Source: Paenibacillus thermotolerans
Lineage (GTDB): Bacteria; Bacillota; Bacilli; Paenibacillales; YIM-B00363
Direction: 5' to 3'
DNA length: 64,000 bases
Assembly (NCBI RefSeq): GCF_028745515.1
Contig: NZ_JAQZSG010000009.1
Span: 62,001-126,000, forward strand
The position numbers were made by a program, and so were the translations under genes. The notes under the pieces were generated by a model. That model was not told the DNA's origin and made no database searches. It saw nothing but the letters and a program-made list of their open reading frames with translations. Each line of letters opens with the position of its first letter. Positions within the stretch are counted from its first letter, which is position 1. Shown one piece after another: positions 28,747 to 37,910 of this stretch.

Positions 28747-30369
28747 GTGAAAATCGGCGAACTTTTGATCATGAACGGTCTGATCACACAAGAACAGCTG
28801 GAGCATGCTTTGCATCAACAGCTACATTCCTCCCAAAAACTCGGTGAAATCTTAATGGAGCAAGGAGTGGTCACCGAAATTCAATTGGCGGAGGCGCTTG
28901 AATTTCAACTTGGCATTCCCGTGGTGAAACTAAACGAGGCAACCGTTGAACAAGAGATGATTCAGCTTGTTGACGAGGAAATGGCTATACGGCTGAACGT
29001 GATGCCGGTGGAACGAAGGGCCGGAAAGCTGAGATTGGCCATGGCGGATCCGCTGAATAAAGAAGGAATCCAAGAAATTCAAGCAGCGACCGGCATGACG
29101 GTCCAGCCTCTGATTGCCTTACGTTCAGAGCTGGAACGGGTGCGGAAGCTTCACTATGGCGAAGCGGAGCGCCATCAACAATTTACCGAAATCATAACGC
29201 TATGCCTTCAAAATAAATCTAACGGAATTTACTTTGACCCTCAAGAAAACGGCTTACTTGTGAAATACCGAATCGAGAACGTCCTGAAGACACAACGAAC
29301 CGTTCCGACAGACAAACAAAAGGCATTCGTTAACTTCATCAAGAGAAGCGCCGGCATGATTACGAACGAACGCCGTTTGCCTCAAGACGGTCGATTCACG
29401 AAAACGTTAGATAATGAAATGTATAACATTCGAGTTTCAACGCTTCCGATTACGCGGGGAGAACAATTGTTTATAAAGATTACGAAACGTAATGAGAGCA
29501 TCGTGACATTATCCGAAATCGGATTTACGGATAGCCATCTTCAGCATGTGGAAGCCGCCGTTCAACGTTCGAAAGGATTGGTCTTGGTTGCCGACGAGAA
29601 CGGAAGCAGCCGAACCGCAACGTTATACTCCCTTGTTAAGCATGTGATGAAAGACGATATTCATATCGCTACGATTGAAGATCCGGTAGAACACATCGTA
29701 GAAGGCGTATCGCAGGTGGAGGTGAACGACGGACTCGGGTTAACTTTCGCACATGGACTTCGCGCTATTTTACGGCAAAACCCTAATGTCGTAATGGTTG
29801 GAGAAACAAAGGACGTCGATACGGCCGAGGCGGCGGTAAAAGCTTCACTGACAGATTGTTTAGTGATAGCGGGCGTGCAGGGGACAAGCGCCGTTAAAAC
29901 CATAAAGCAATTGCAAAACTTAGGGATAGATTCGCCACTTCTTGCTTTATCCTTGACTTGCGTAATTCATCAGCGCACGGTGCGTCGGGTATGCGCCCAG
30001 TGCGCGCAGAACACGCCGATGACTGCCGATGAAACGGAGGTCTACGGGAAACATGAACTGCTTCAGCCGGAAAATCAAAATACGGTATTGGGGAATTTCC
30101 GCACCTTTGTCAGCGCGCATTTTCATGGAAAGCCGACCGTCATTCGGGGGAGCGGCTGCAGACTTTGCAACCATACCGGCTACCGCGGACAAGTCGGGAT
30201 TTATGAAGTGCTTTCGATCGACGATACGCTGCGGAGCCTGATTGCTCAAAACCGGAGTATTGACGAATATGAAACGTATTTGAAGCAGATCGGTCATAAA
30301 ACGCTGCTCCACGACGGTTTGATCAAAGCAAGGAACGGAATCACCACACTGGAAGAGGTTTTAACCTAA
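28747..30369 (+). CDS. PilB/GspE-like protein, MshEN domain, degenerate ATPase
   Basis: 540 residues, GTG start behind GAGGAGG. Residues 1-75 form an MshEN-type domain with two tandem motifs (KIGELLIMNGLITQEQL and KLGEILMEQGVVTEIQL); in MshE and relatives this domain binds c-di-GMP. The body aligns with pilus and type II secretion ATPases (RLPQDGRF, TIEDPVEHI, GLRAILRQNPNVVMVGE, tetracysteine C416/C419 and C471/C474). However, the Walker A loop GPTGSGKT is replaced by ADENGSSRT (Lys to Arg289) and the His-box LHTN by VQGT near 377-380. ATP hydrolysis is therefore doubtful. No pilin, PilC or PilM-O genes are near. It appears to be a c-di-GMP-responsive pseudo-ATPase; function unknown. Confidence 0.9.
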   Translation: MKIGELLIMNGLITQEQLEHALHQQLHSSQKLGEILMEQGVVTEIQLAEALEFQLGIPVVKLNEATVEQEMIQLVDEEMAIRLNVMPVERRAGKLRLAMADPLNKEGIQEIQAATGMTVQPLIALRSELERVRKLHYGEAERHQQFTEIITLCLQNKSNGIYFDPQENGLLVKYRIENVLKTQRTVPTDKQKAFVNFIKRSAGMITNERRLPQDGRFTKTLDNEMYNIRVSTLPITRGEQLFIKITKRNESIVTLSEIGFTDSHLQHVEAAVQRSKGLVLVADENGSSRTATLYSLVKHVMKDDIHIATIEDPVEHIVEGVSQVEVNDGLGLTFAHGLRAILRQNPNVVMVGETKDVDTAEAAVKASLTDCLVIAGVQGTSAVKTIKQLQNLGIDSPLLALSLTCVIHQRTVRRVCAQCAQNTPMTADETEVYGKHELLQPENQNTVLGNFRTFVSAHFHGKPTVIRGSGCRLCNHTGYRGQVGIYEVLSIDDTLRSLIAQNRSIDEYETYLKQIGHKTLLHDGLIKARNGITTLEEVLT

Positions 30370-30387
30370 AGAAGGGACGAGAAAAAG

Positions 30388-31128
30388 ATGCCAATCACCA
30401 TTTTGATCGTTGACGATACCCATTTCATGCGAAAGATGGCTTCCGATTATGTAACACAGTATGGACACCTTGTAGTAGGCGAGGCGGCGAACGGCCGGGA
30501 AGCCGTCCTTCAGTATAAAAGTTTACGACCGGACGTCGTCATGATGGATTTGACGATGCCCGAGATGAACGGGGTCGAAGCGATTAAGGAGATTATAGAC
30601 TTGGATCCGGAAGCCGTAATCATCGTCTGTTCTGCAAGCAATCAGCAAGATCTTATCTTTGAAGCATTGGACGCCGGCGCGAAAGGGTACGTACTAAAAC
30701 CGTTCAATGCGGAGCAGTTGAATGAAGTCATAACCAAAGATGCGCTTCCGTACTTGGTAGACGATGAACGCGACGCCGATCCGGATGGAATATCGGAATC
30801 CGATGCACAACGAGAAGTTGCGGCAACGGTAATGGAAGAAGAAACGGAAGATGAATCGGAAACGGAAAAAGTAGTTATTAAGGAGGAAGCACCATTGGAA
30901 GAGGCTGTCCAAAAATTGAATAGACCGGTCTTTGTAACGAGTTACATGTGTAATTGGAAGGAAGAGATTCATGGCCAGAAAACGACTTATTCGGTTGTAG
31001 TTACAGAGGATGAAAACAAATTTGTAGTGGAGATGAACTGCGAAGGGCTGGAACCGCAAAAAATTCAATTTTCGTTAGACGGCTTTCGCGAGCTGAACGC
31101 ATGGCTGAATAAACAGTTGGCGGTTTGA
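30388..31128 (+). CDS. CheY-like response regulator with novel C-terminal domain
   Basis: 246 residues. Residues 1-125 are a complete receiver: acidic pair D9-D10, phosphoacceptor D54 in MMDLTMPEMNG, and K104 in YVLKPF. An acidic linker (about 130-175, EEETEDESETEK) leads to a 70-residue C-terminal domain with RPVFVTSYMCNWKEEIHGQ and FSLDGFRELNAWLNKQL that I do not recognise as DNA-binding or catalytic. It starts 18 bases after the PilB-like gene and so is under the same c-di-GMP riboswitch. No histidine kinase is adjacent. Confidence 0.88.
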   Translation: MPITILIVDDTHFMRKMASDYVTQYGHLVVGEAANGREAVLQYKSLRPDVVMMDLTMPEMNGVEAIKEIIDLDPEAVIIVCSASNQQDLIFEALDAGAKGYVLKPFNAEQLNEVITKDALPYLVDDERDADPDGISESDAQREVAATVMEEETEDESETEKVVIKEEAPLEEAVQKLNRPVFVTSYMCNWKEEIHGQKTTYSVVVTEDENKFVVEMNCEGLEPQKIQFSLDGFRELNAWLNKQLAV

Positions 31129-31142
31129 AAAACGTTACATCA

Positions 31143-31189
31143 AACAGGTTGATTATGGTCGGATACCGCCATGATCGGCCTGTTTTTTT
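31143..31189 (+). terminator. Intrinsic terminator after the CheY-like gene
   Basis: AACAGGTTGAT pairs with ATCGGCCTGTT (two wobble pairs), with a nested ATGG-CCAT stem inside, followed by seven T in total. The T-run abuts the relic permease fragment. Confidence 0.88.
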
Positions 31190-31272
31190 GCATACTGCCG
31201 ATTATTTGCATATACCTGTTTTTACAGAAATACTTTGTAAAAGGGACTTTGATCGCAGCTATCATAGGATGA
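31189..31272 (+). pseudogene. Relic C-terminus of a YtcP-type sugar permease
   Basis: In one frame this 84-base stretch reads LPIICIYLFLQKYFVKG then TLIAAIIG and a TGA stop. It closely resembles the C-terminus of YtcP-type permeases, including the intact one at 23498-24418 (TPIVCVYPFLQKYFVKG then VLVGSLKE). No start, ribosome binding site or upstream permease sequence exists; the fragment begins inside the terminator T-run of the previous gene. It is best read as the scar of a deleted sugar-transport operon. Confidence 0.8.
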
Positions 31273-31302
31273 CTCTTACCACATAAGAATGAAGGCAGGT
31301 TG

Positions 31303-32523
31303 ATGCGTATGGCGGGAAATCGCGCGGTTGTGTATGTCGCCCCGGGAAAAGTAGAAGTCCGAGACATTGATTATCCTGATTTAATACTTCGAGACGGACC
31401 GGGAGTCAATCCGTTGAATGTCGGAAGAAAGTGCGAGCACGGCGTAATATTGAAGGTGGTCACGACCAATATTTGCGGCAGCGACCAGCATATGGTAAGA
31501 GGGCGCACAACAGCTCCAAGCGGTCTCGTTTTGGGGCACGAAATAACCGGAGAGGTCATTGAAGTAGGAAGAGACGTAGAATTTATAAAAAAAGGCGATC
31601 TCGTTTCCGTTCCCTTTAATATAGCTTGCGGTCGCTGCCGCAATTGTAAAGAACAAAACACGCACATTTGTTTACATGTAAATCCGGACCGGCCCGGCTC
31701 CGCTTACGGTTATGTAGACATGGGCGGATGGGTCGGCGGACAATCGGAATACGTCATGGTCCCTTATGCCGATTTCCAGCTTCTCAAGTTCCCCGACAAA
31801 GATCAAGCAATGGAGAAAATCAAGGATTTGACCATGCTTTCAGATATTTTCCCGACCGGTTACCACGGAGCCGTAAGTGCGGGCGTGAAACCGGGCGCCG
31901 CCGTTTACGTCGCGGGGGCCGGACCGGTCGGGCTAGCTGCCGCCCATTCCGCGCAATTGCTCGGCGCCTCAGTTGTCATTGTTGGGGATTTAAACAGCGA
32001 GAGATTGGCGCAAGCCAGAAGCTTCGGGTGCGAAACCGTGAACCTAAGGGAGCATCCGAACTTGTCCGAGCAAATCGAACAAATACTTGGTGTTCCTGAA
32101 GTGGACTGCGCCATTGATTGCGTTGGGTTTGAGGCAAGCGGCCATGGAGCGGATCAAGGTGAAGCGCCGGCTGCCGTATTGAATTCGATAATGCAGGTCA
32201 CGCGCGCGGGAGGCCGGCTTGGCATTCCCGGACTTTACGTAACGGGCGATCCCGGCGCGATCGATGAGGAGGCTAAAATCGGTACTTTGAAGATTCGGAT
32301 CGGACTTGGGTGGGCGAAAGCGCACACATTCGTCACCGGCCAAACACCGGTAATGAGGTATCACCGAGACCTTATGTCCGCCATTTTGAGCGGTAGAGCG
32401 CAAATTGCGAAGGCCGTGAATGCAACGGTCATCTCGTTGGATCAGGCGCCGGATGCCTACCATGCGTTCGATCGAGGAGCATCCCGGAAGTACGTTATCG
32501 ACCCGCACGGTATTGTAAGATAA
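31303..32523 (+). CDS. Zinc alcohol dehydrogenase, formaldehyde dehydrogenase type
   Basis: 406 residues from the ATG behind GAAGGCAGG. Catalytic zinc region TTNICGSDQHMVRGR near 47-61 and GLVLGHEITGEV. Structural zinc cluster CGRCRNCKEQNTHIC near 104-118. Rossmann loop VYVAGAGPVGLAAAH near 199-213 and VVIVGDLN. The insertion NPDRPGSAYGYVDMGGWVGGQ and overall length match glutathione-independent formaldehyde dehydrogenase of Pseudomonas putida, an NAD-linked enzyme. Formaldehyde or another small aldehyde is the likely substrate. Monocistronic, with its own terminator. Confidence 0.9.
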   Translation: MRMAGNRAVVYVAPGKVEVRDIDYPDLILRDGPGVNPLNVGRKCEHGVILKVVTTNICGSDQHMVRGRTTAPSGLVLGHEITGEVIEVGRDVEFIKKGDLVSVPFNIACGRCRNCKEQNTHICLHVNPDRPGSAYGYVDMGGWVGGQSEYVMVPYADFQLLKFPDKDQAMEKIKDLTMLSDIFPTGYHGAVSAGVKPGAAVYVAGAGPVGLAAAHSAQLLGASVVIVGDLNSERLAQARSFGCETVNLREHPNLSEQIEQILGVPEVDCAIDCVGFEASGHGADQGEAPAAVLNSIMQVTRAGGRLGIPGLYVTGDPGAIDEEAKIGTLKIRIGLGWAKAHTFVTGQTPVMRYHRDLMSAILSGRAQIAKAVNATVISLDQAPDAYHAFDRGASRKYVIDPHGIVR

Positions 32524-32534
32524 TAAAGTTATCT

Positions 32535-32579
32535 AACAAACTTCTGGGTTTCCATTAGAAATCCGGGAGTTTGTTTTTG
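32535..32579 (+). terminator. Intrinsic terminator after the dehydrogenase
   Basis: AACAAACT and AGTTTGTT form the base of a stem extended inward by TCTGGG / TCCGGG pairs with wobbles, followed by TTTTTG. Confidence 0.85.
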
Positions 32580-32600
32580 TATCCTTTCACCTGCAATCAA

Positions 32601-32644
32601 ATTGGTGAAATCGCTTCCAATCGCCTCGGCGATTCTTGTATAAT
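32601..32644 (+). promoter_or_regulatory. Putative promoter of the sugar-acid cluster
   Basis: A consensus -10 TATAAT lies at 32639-32644 preceded by TTCCAA (32615-32620) at 18-base spacing. The inverted repeat ATTGG (32601-32605) / CCAAT (32617-32621) overlaps the -35 and might be an operator. Confidence 0.4.
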
Positions 32645-32687
32645 GAGGTGGTAAAAGTCGGAAAAACATATAGAGGTGATGATAAGG

Positions 32688-33386
32688 ATGACCGAGGTAA
32701 ACAGAAAAGAACTGATGGAAATGTACGGCAAGCTCCGTGTAGCGGACGTGCGTGACGGAATGGATTGGAACATGATGCATCATAGAGGCAGCATTACGAT
32801 CTCTTCGGGAATTACGCCGTTATACCGCACGCGGTTTTGCGGATTCGCCAAAACCGTTCGTTTTGTTCCGACGGAAAAGATCATCCCTCATATGTCGGGA
32901 GATGAATATACGAACTTCTCGAATCATTGGTACGGAAACATTGCCACTTACCATTGGGGAAAAGAAATCGGCGAGGACGACGTGTTGGTGCTAGATGCAA
33001 GCAACACCGATGTAGGCATCATCGGCTCAAATAACGGGCTGGAATACAAAAGTCAGGGCTGCCGCGGGATCGTAACGAACGGCGGAGCCCGCGACACCGA
33101 TGAACTTATATTGAACCAGGTTCCTGTTTTCTCCCGATACGTGTCGCAAACGATGGTGCAGGGCCGTGTTGAATATCAAGCGCACAACATTCCTGTAAAC
33201 ATTGCGGGCACGCTGGTTCGTCCAGGCGATGTGATCGTTGCCGACGGAGACGGGATCGTAGTCGTACCGATCGAAAAGGCGTATGATGTAGCGAAATACG
33301 CCCTTCAGGAATTGACGAACGATAAAGTCAGCCGCAGAAAATTGTATGAAAAGCTGAATATGGAGCTGGACGACACGGTTCTTTAA
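32688..33386 (+). CDS. RraA family protein
   Basis: 232 residues from the ATG behind AGAGGTGAT; earlier in-frame starts at 32676 and 32679 overlap that site. The RraA/HMG-aldolase fold is shown by LRVADVRDGMDW near 13-24, VLVLDASNTDVGIIGSNN, GCRGIVTNGGARDTDE near 120-135 (the substrate-binding G-x-R-D type motif) and GDVIVADGDGIVVVP near 180-194. Members are aldolases or decarboxylases of small keto acids, and many annotated methyltransferases belong here. It heads the sugar-acid cluster, which suggests action on a keto-acid intermediate. Confidence 0.85.
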   Translation: MTEVNRKELMEMYGKLRVADVRDGMDWNMMHHRGSITISSGITPLYRTRFCGFAKTVRFVPTEKIIPHMSGDEYTNFSNHWYGNIATYHWGKEIGEDDVLVLDASNTDVGIIGSNNGLEYKSQGCRGIVTNGGARDTDELILNQVPVFSRYVSQTMVQGRVEYQAHNIPVNIAGTLVRPGDVIVADGDGIVVVPIEKAYDVAKYALQELTNDKVSRRKLYEKLNMELDDTVL

Positions 33387-33400
33387 GAAATAAAGCAGGC

Positions 33401-33465
33401 CGGAACCCGCGAGGATTTCAGGTGACGGGGAATACCCCTGTAGTGGATACACGGTACAGGTTCCG
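33401..33465 (+). ncRNA. Candidate structured leader RNA, family unknown
   Basis: CGGAACC (33401-33407) pairs with GGTTCCG (33459-33465), enclosing two contiguous hairpins: GGGG-AATA-CCCC (33427-33438) and TGTAGTG-GATA-CAC..TACA (33439-33458). A 19-base segment, 33408-33426, stays unpaired or could form CAGG/CCTG pairs (33419-33422 with 33437-33440) as an alternative. There is no U-run, so it is not an ordinary terminator. It sits 13 bases before the AGGAG of the FAH-type gene. It matches no riboswitch class I recognise. Confidence 0.55.
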
Positions 33466-33494
33466 CATGTAATAAATCAAAGGAGCTGATGTCT

Positions 33495-34367
33495 ATGAGA
33501 ATCATCCGGTATAACGACGGAACCGAGTACGCGCTTGCAGCAGTGACGGATGACGACGCTGCATACGCGCTTCCCGAGTCGGATCTGTTTTCCCTTCTTC
33601 GCCGGGCAGGGGAACAAGGGATGTCGCTCTCTGCAGCGGTTCAAGCCTCGATCGCTGAAGCTTCAAGGCTGACCCGGGACTGGCGGGAATTAAAGCTGGC
33701 GGTGCCGATCGAAGCGCCCGAGGTTTGGGCTGCAGGGGTAACGTATCAACGAAGCCGCGAAGCGCGCAACTACGAAGCGACTGCCGGAAAGCTCGATGCA
33801 AGCACCTTTTACGATAAAGTGTACGACGCGGACCGACCCGAAATTTTTTTCAAATCGACTGCGGCACGGACGGTCGGTCCCGGCGGAGACGTCTCGCTTC
33901 GAAGCGACTCCTCTTGGCAGGTGCCGGAGCCGGAGCTCGGCCTGGTGCTTGATGCAGACGGCCGTATTGTCGGTTATACGATCGGCAACGACATGAGCTG
34001 CCGCGATATTGAAGGCGAGAATCCGTTATATTTGCCCCAGGCGAAGCTGTGGAAGCAATCCTGCTCCATCGGACCGGCCGTCAGACTCGCGGAAACGACG
34101 CCCGATCCTTATTCGCTTGAAATCGCGCTTCGAATATACCGTGACGGAGCGGCCGTCGTGGAGGAACGCGGGAGCACCGGACAGCTGAAACGAAAGCTGG
34201 AAGAGCTTGTAGCTTACTTGAAACGCGACAACCTGTTGTTTGACGGCACGGTGCTGCTGACCGGAACTTGTGTCGTCCCGCCAAACGATTTCACGCTCCG
34301 GCCGAACGACCGGATCGAAATCGACATTACCGGCATCGGCACTTTAGTAAACCACGTTGTCGCGTAG
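33495..34367 (+). CDS. FAH-family 2-dehydro-3-deoxy-pentonate dehydratase
   Basis: 290 residues; start chosen at the second ATG (33495) because AGGAG is only three bases from the first (33489). The FAH fold metal residues are visible in [14 protein letters not shown] near 138-151 and in [19 protein letters not shown] near 161-179. [33 protein letters not shown] and [10 protein letters not shown] closely follow the archaeal 2-keto-3-deoxy-D-arabinonate dehydratase subgroup, which makes alpha-ketoglutarate semialdehyde. The next gene encodes the enzyme that consumes this semialdehyde, which strongly supports the call. Confidence 0.87.
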   Translation: MRIIRYNDGTEYALAAVTDDDAAYALPESDLFSLLRRAGEQGMSLSAAVQASIAEASRLTRDWRELKLAVPIEAPEVWAAGVTYQRSREARNYEATAGKLDASTFYDKVYDADRPEIFFKSTAARTVGPGGDVSLRSDSSWQVPEPELGLVLDADGRIVGYTIGNDMSCRDIEGENPLYLPQAKLWKQSCSIGPAVRLAETTPDPYSLEIALRIYRDGAAVVEERGSTGQLKRKLEELVAYLKRDNLLFDGTVLLTGTCVVPPNDFTLRPNDRIEIDITGIGTLVNHVVA

Positions 34368-34413
34368 CTTGAACCGTATCGCTATTTCCCGAACCGAAAG
34401 GATGTTGTACTCG

Positions 34414-35880
34414 ATGAGTAACCGGAACGATGCAAACCGATATGCCAACTACATTAACGGGGAATGGTCGCCTTCAAGCAGCGGCGAAACCGTACCGAGC
34501 ATCAGTCCCGCCAACCGCCACACGATCGTAGGCTTGGTGCCGGCTTCGACAAGAGACGATCTGAATCGCGCGGTCGATGCGGCGAACGAAGCGCGCCGGA
34601 CTTGGAGGAAGCTTGCCGGCTCCCAGCGCGGAGCATTGCTGTTCAAAGCGGCGGATATTTTGGAAAGCCGGATCGATGAGATCGGCGAAACGATGACGAG
34701 GGAGATGGGGAAGACGTTCCCCGAGGCAAAAGGAGAAACTGCACGCGGTGTTGCCATATTACGTTATTACGCAGGCGAAGGCATGCGCAAGATTGGAGAC
34801 GTCATTCCGGCGACGGATGCGGACGCCTTCATGTTCACGACGAGAGCGCCGCTCGGTGTCGTCGGCGCGATTACGCCGTGGAACTTTCCGGTAGCCATTC
34901 CGATCTGGAAGATCGCTCCCGCTCTCATCTTCGGCAATACCGTTATTTGGAAGCCCGCAACGGAAACCGCCGTTACGGCTGCAAAGGTGACGGAATGCTT
35001 TCATGAAGCCGGTTTTCCCGCCGGCGTGCTGAATATGGTCGTAGGCAGCGGCCGGGAGATCGGACAAGGCATTGCCGAACATCCCGGCATTCACGGGGTT
35101 ACCTTCACCGGCTCCAATCAAGTCGGCAAACAAGTGGGGCAAGCGGCGTTCGCAAGAGGAGCGAAGTTCCAGCTCGAGATGGGCGGAAAAAATCCGATCA
35201 TCGTGGCAGCGGATGCGGATCTCGATTTGGCTGTGGACGCCACGATCAGCGGGGGTCTTCGTTCGACCGGCCAAAAGTGCACGGCGACAAGCCGAGTGAT
35301 CGTGGTGAAAGACGTCTATGAACTTTTCAAAGCGAAGCTGATTGATAAAGTTTCGACACTGAAGGTCGGCGACGGAATGCACCCGGATACGTGGCTGGGT
35401 CCTTGTGCGAATGAAAGCCAGTACAATTCCGTTCTTGACTATATTCGGAGGGGAGGCGAAGAAGGCGCAAGGTTGATCTATGGCGGCACGAAGCCCGAAG
35501 CGGAACAGCTGAAAGACGGTTTCTACGTGACGCCCGCCGTATTTGAAGGCGTCACCTCACGTATGTCGATCGCGCAGGAGGAAATTTTCGGACCGGTGCT
35601 GGCCCTCATCCGTGCGGAATCCATAGAGGAGGCGATCGAGCTCGCCAACGACGTCGACTTCGGTCTAAGCGCCTCGTTGTACACGAAAAACATCGGCAAC
35701 GCGTTAACGTTCGTACAGGAAATGGATGCCGGCCTTGTCCGCGTCAATGCGGAAACGGCCGGGGTCGAGCTGCAAGCTCCGTTCGGCGGCATGAAGCAAT
35801 CCAGCTCGCATTCCCGCGAGCAAGGTCAGGCCGCCATCGAGTTTTTTACTTCCATTAAGACCGTATTCATTAAGCCATAA
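34414..35880 (+). CDS. Alpha-ketoglutarate semialdehyde dehydrogenase
   Basis: 488 residues from the ATG at 34414 (upstream GAAAGGA); an alternative in-frame ATG lies at 34402. Aldehyde dehydrogenase landmarks: [16 protein letters not shown] near 155-170, [11 protein letters not shown] near 230-240, catalytic glutamate in [12 protein letters not shown] near 252-263 and catalytic cysteine in GQKCTATS near 285-292. The C-terminal [20 protein letters not shown] is the signature of the 2,5-dioxovalerate/KGSADH subgroup. It converts the product of the FAH-type dehydratase to alpha-ketoglutarate with NAD(P). Confidence 0.9.
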   Translation: MSNRNDANRYANYINGEWSPSSSGETVPSISPANRHTIVGLVPASTRDDLNRAVDAANEARRTWRKLAGSQRGALLFKAADILESRIDEIGETMTREMGKTFPEAKGETARGVAILRYYAGEGMRKIGDVIPATDADAFMFTTRAPLGVVGAITPWNFPVAIPIWKIAPALIFGNTVIWKPATETAVTAAKVTECFHEAGFPAGVLNMVVGSGREIGQGIAEHPGIHGVTFTGSNQVGKQVGQAAFARGAKFQLEMGGKNPIIVAADADLDLAVDATISGGLRSTGQKCTATSRVIVVKDVYELFKAKLIDKVSTLKVGDGMHPDTWLGPCANESQYNSVLDYIRRGGEEGARLIYGGTKPEAEQLKDGFYVTPAVFEGVTSRMSIAQEEIFGPVLALIRAESIEEAIELANDVDFGLSASLYTKNIGNALTFVQEMDAGLVRVNAETAGVELQAPFGGMKQSSSHSREQGQAAIEFFTSIKTVFIKP

Positions 35881-35909
35881 ACTTGGCTTCCGAAAGGCTG
35901 GTGCATGCC

Positions 35910-37883
35910 GTGAACTCCGATTTGTTATCCATCATGGGCCCGGATGACGACGATTTGTTCCGCATTCGTACGCATGCGGCCGGACCGGCCGGTTCGCTGC
36001 CGCTTACGGATGAGCTGCTTCGCAACGCCCCGAGCGGACATTTGTTCGGCTGGTCGCAGAACGTCGGCATGGGCCTTACGCCCAAACGCCTCGGTGCCCC
36101 TGAAGTATTGATCTTAGGTACGATGGGCGGCATTCGTGACGAGGAAGGACGGCCGGTCGCGCTCGGATATCATACGGGACATTGGGAAATCGGGCTGCTG
36201 ATGCAAGCGGCTGCGGAAGAGGTCACGAAGGCCGGCGGCATCCCGTTCGCCGGTTACGTCAGCGATCCGTGCGACGGACGGTCGCAAGGGACGACGGGAA
36301 TGTTCGATTCGCTTCCGTATCGCAACGACGCGGCCATCGTCATGCGGCGTCTCATCCGTTCGCTTCCGACTCGCAACGCGGTTATCGGGGTAGCGACCTG
36401 CGACAAAGGTCTGCCCGCAATGATGATCGCCGTAGCGGGCATGACGCGTCTGCCCGGGGTCATCGTCCCCGGCGGCGTAACGCTTCCTCCGACTTACGGA
36501 GAAGATGCCGGGAAAATTCAGACGATCGGCGCCCGATATGCGAATGGGGAAATGTCGCTGCAAGATGCGGCGGATTTGGGCTGCCGCGCATGCGCGACAC
36601 CTGGCGGAGGCTGCCAGTTTCTCGGTACGGCCGGAACGGCCCAGGTCGTCGCCGAGGCGCTTGGCCTAACGGTGCCGCACGCCGCTCTAGCTCCGTCAGG
36701 TCAGCCCGTGTGGGAACAAATCGGGCGCCAGTCGGCCCGCGCCGCGCTTCATGCAGCCCAAATCGGACTTGCCACGGGACAAATTGTAACGGATGCGGCC
36801 ATTCGCAATGCGATGGTCATTCACGCCGCATTCGGGGGCTCCACCAACTTGCTGCTGCATATTCCGTGTGTGGCTCACGCCGCCGGGTTGACGGTTCCGG
36901 CGGTTAGCGATTGGACCGATATTAATCGCCAGGTGCCGAGGCTGGTCAGCGTCCTTCCGAACGGTCCGATCCATCATCCGACCGTGCATGTCTTTTTGGC
37001 CGGCGGCGTTCCCGAGGTAATGCTCCAACTTCGCGGGCTTGGTGTAATAGACGAGAAATCGCTCACCGTAACGGGACAATCGATCGGAACCGTTCTGGAT
37101 TGGTGGGAAGGATCCGAACGAAGACATCGGATGAGGAAGCATTTGAGGGAAACCGTCGGGATCGATCCGGACACCGTCATTTTTTCGCCCGAGAGGTCGA
37201 GATCGGCCGGATTGACCTCGACCGTTACGTTTCCGACCGGTAACATCGCTCCGGAAGGCTCCGTAATCAAGTCGACTTCCATTGATCCTGCTGTCGTTGG
37301 AGAAGACGGGGTGTATCGCCATATCGGCCGGTCGAAAGTGTTTACGACGGAGCGGGCCGCGATCCAAGCGATCAAGACCGGCGGCATCGTAGCCGGCGAC
37401 GTTATGGTATTGATCGGCCGAGGACCGAGCGGAACGGGAATGGAAGAGACGTATCAGCTGACATCCGCCTTAAAGCATTTGCCGTTCGGCAAGCATGTTT
37501 CCCTTCTGACCGACGCCCGTTTCTCCGGGGTGTCTACCGGCGCATGTATCGGACATATCGGCCCCGAAGCGCTTGCGGGAGGGCCCGTCGGAAAGCTGAA
37601 AGACGGAGACTGGATACGCATCGAGATCAATCGGGAAAGTCTGGAAGGACGGATTGACTTCATCGGAGAAGGCGAAGAGCGTTTCGACGCCGAAGAAGGT
37701 ACGCGCCGATTAGCGCTGCGGACGGCGCATCCGGACCTAATGCAAGACCCCGAGCTTCCGGACGATACGCGGTTATGGGCGGCGCTGCAATCGGTGAGCG
37801 GCGGAACGTGGCGCGGAGGCATCTATGATGTCGATCGCATCGTCGCGGCATTGGAAGCGGGCAAGAAAGCCTTAGGCTGGTAA
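35910..37883 (+). CDS. IlvD/Edd family sugar-acid dehydratase (YjhG/XylD type)
   Basis: About 657 residues. The start is uncertain (GTG 35910 chosen, GTG 35901 and TTG 35883 possible; the only Shine-Dalgarno is GAAAGG at 35892-35897). The YjhG/YagF subgroup pattern is strong: [70 protein letters not shown] and [16 protein letters not shown]-like [16 protein letters not shown]. Three cysteines in these motifs are those used for the iron-sulfur cluster. The E. coli relatives dehydrate D-xylonate to 2-keto-3-deoxy-xylonate, so this is the first committed step of the pathway encoded here. Confidence 0.9.
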   Translation: MNSDLLSIMGPDDDDLFRIRTHAAGPAGSLPLTDELLRNAPSGHLFGWSQNVGMGLTPKRLGAPEVLILGTMGGIRDEEGRPVALGYHTGHWEIGLLMQAAAEEVTKAGGIPFAGYVSDPCDGRSQGTTGMFDSLPYRNDAAIVMRRLIRSLPTRNAVIGVATCDKGLPAMMIAVAGMTRLPGVIVPGGVTLPPTYGEDAGKIQTIGARYANGEMSLQDAADLGCRACATPGGGCQFLGTAGTAQVVAEALGLTVPHAALAPSGQPVWEQIGRQSARAALHAAQIGLATGQIVTDAAIRNAMVIHAAFGGSTNLLLHIPCVAHAAGLTVPAVSDWTDINRQVPRLVSVLPNGPIHHPTVHVFLAGGVPEVMLQLRGLGVIDEKSLTVTGQSIGTVLDWWEGSERRHRMRKHLRETVGIDPDTVIFSPERSRSAGLTSTVTFPTGNIAPEGSVIKSTSIDPAVVGEDGVYRHIGRSKVFTTERAAIQAIKTGGIVAGDVMVLIGRGPSGTGMEETYQLTSALKHLPFGKHVSLLTDARFSGVSTGACIGHIGPEALAGGPVGKLKDGDWIRIEINRESLEGRIDFIGEGEERFDAEEGTRRLALRTAHPDLMQDPELPDDTRLWAALQSVSGGTWRGGIYDVDRIVAALEAGKKALGW

Positions 37884-37910
37884 ATTCAATGGAAGGGAAT
37901 GCAAACACAG

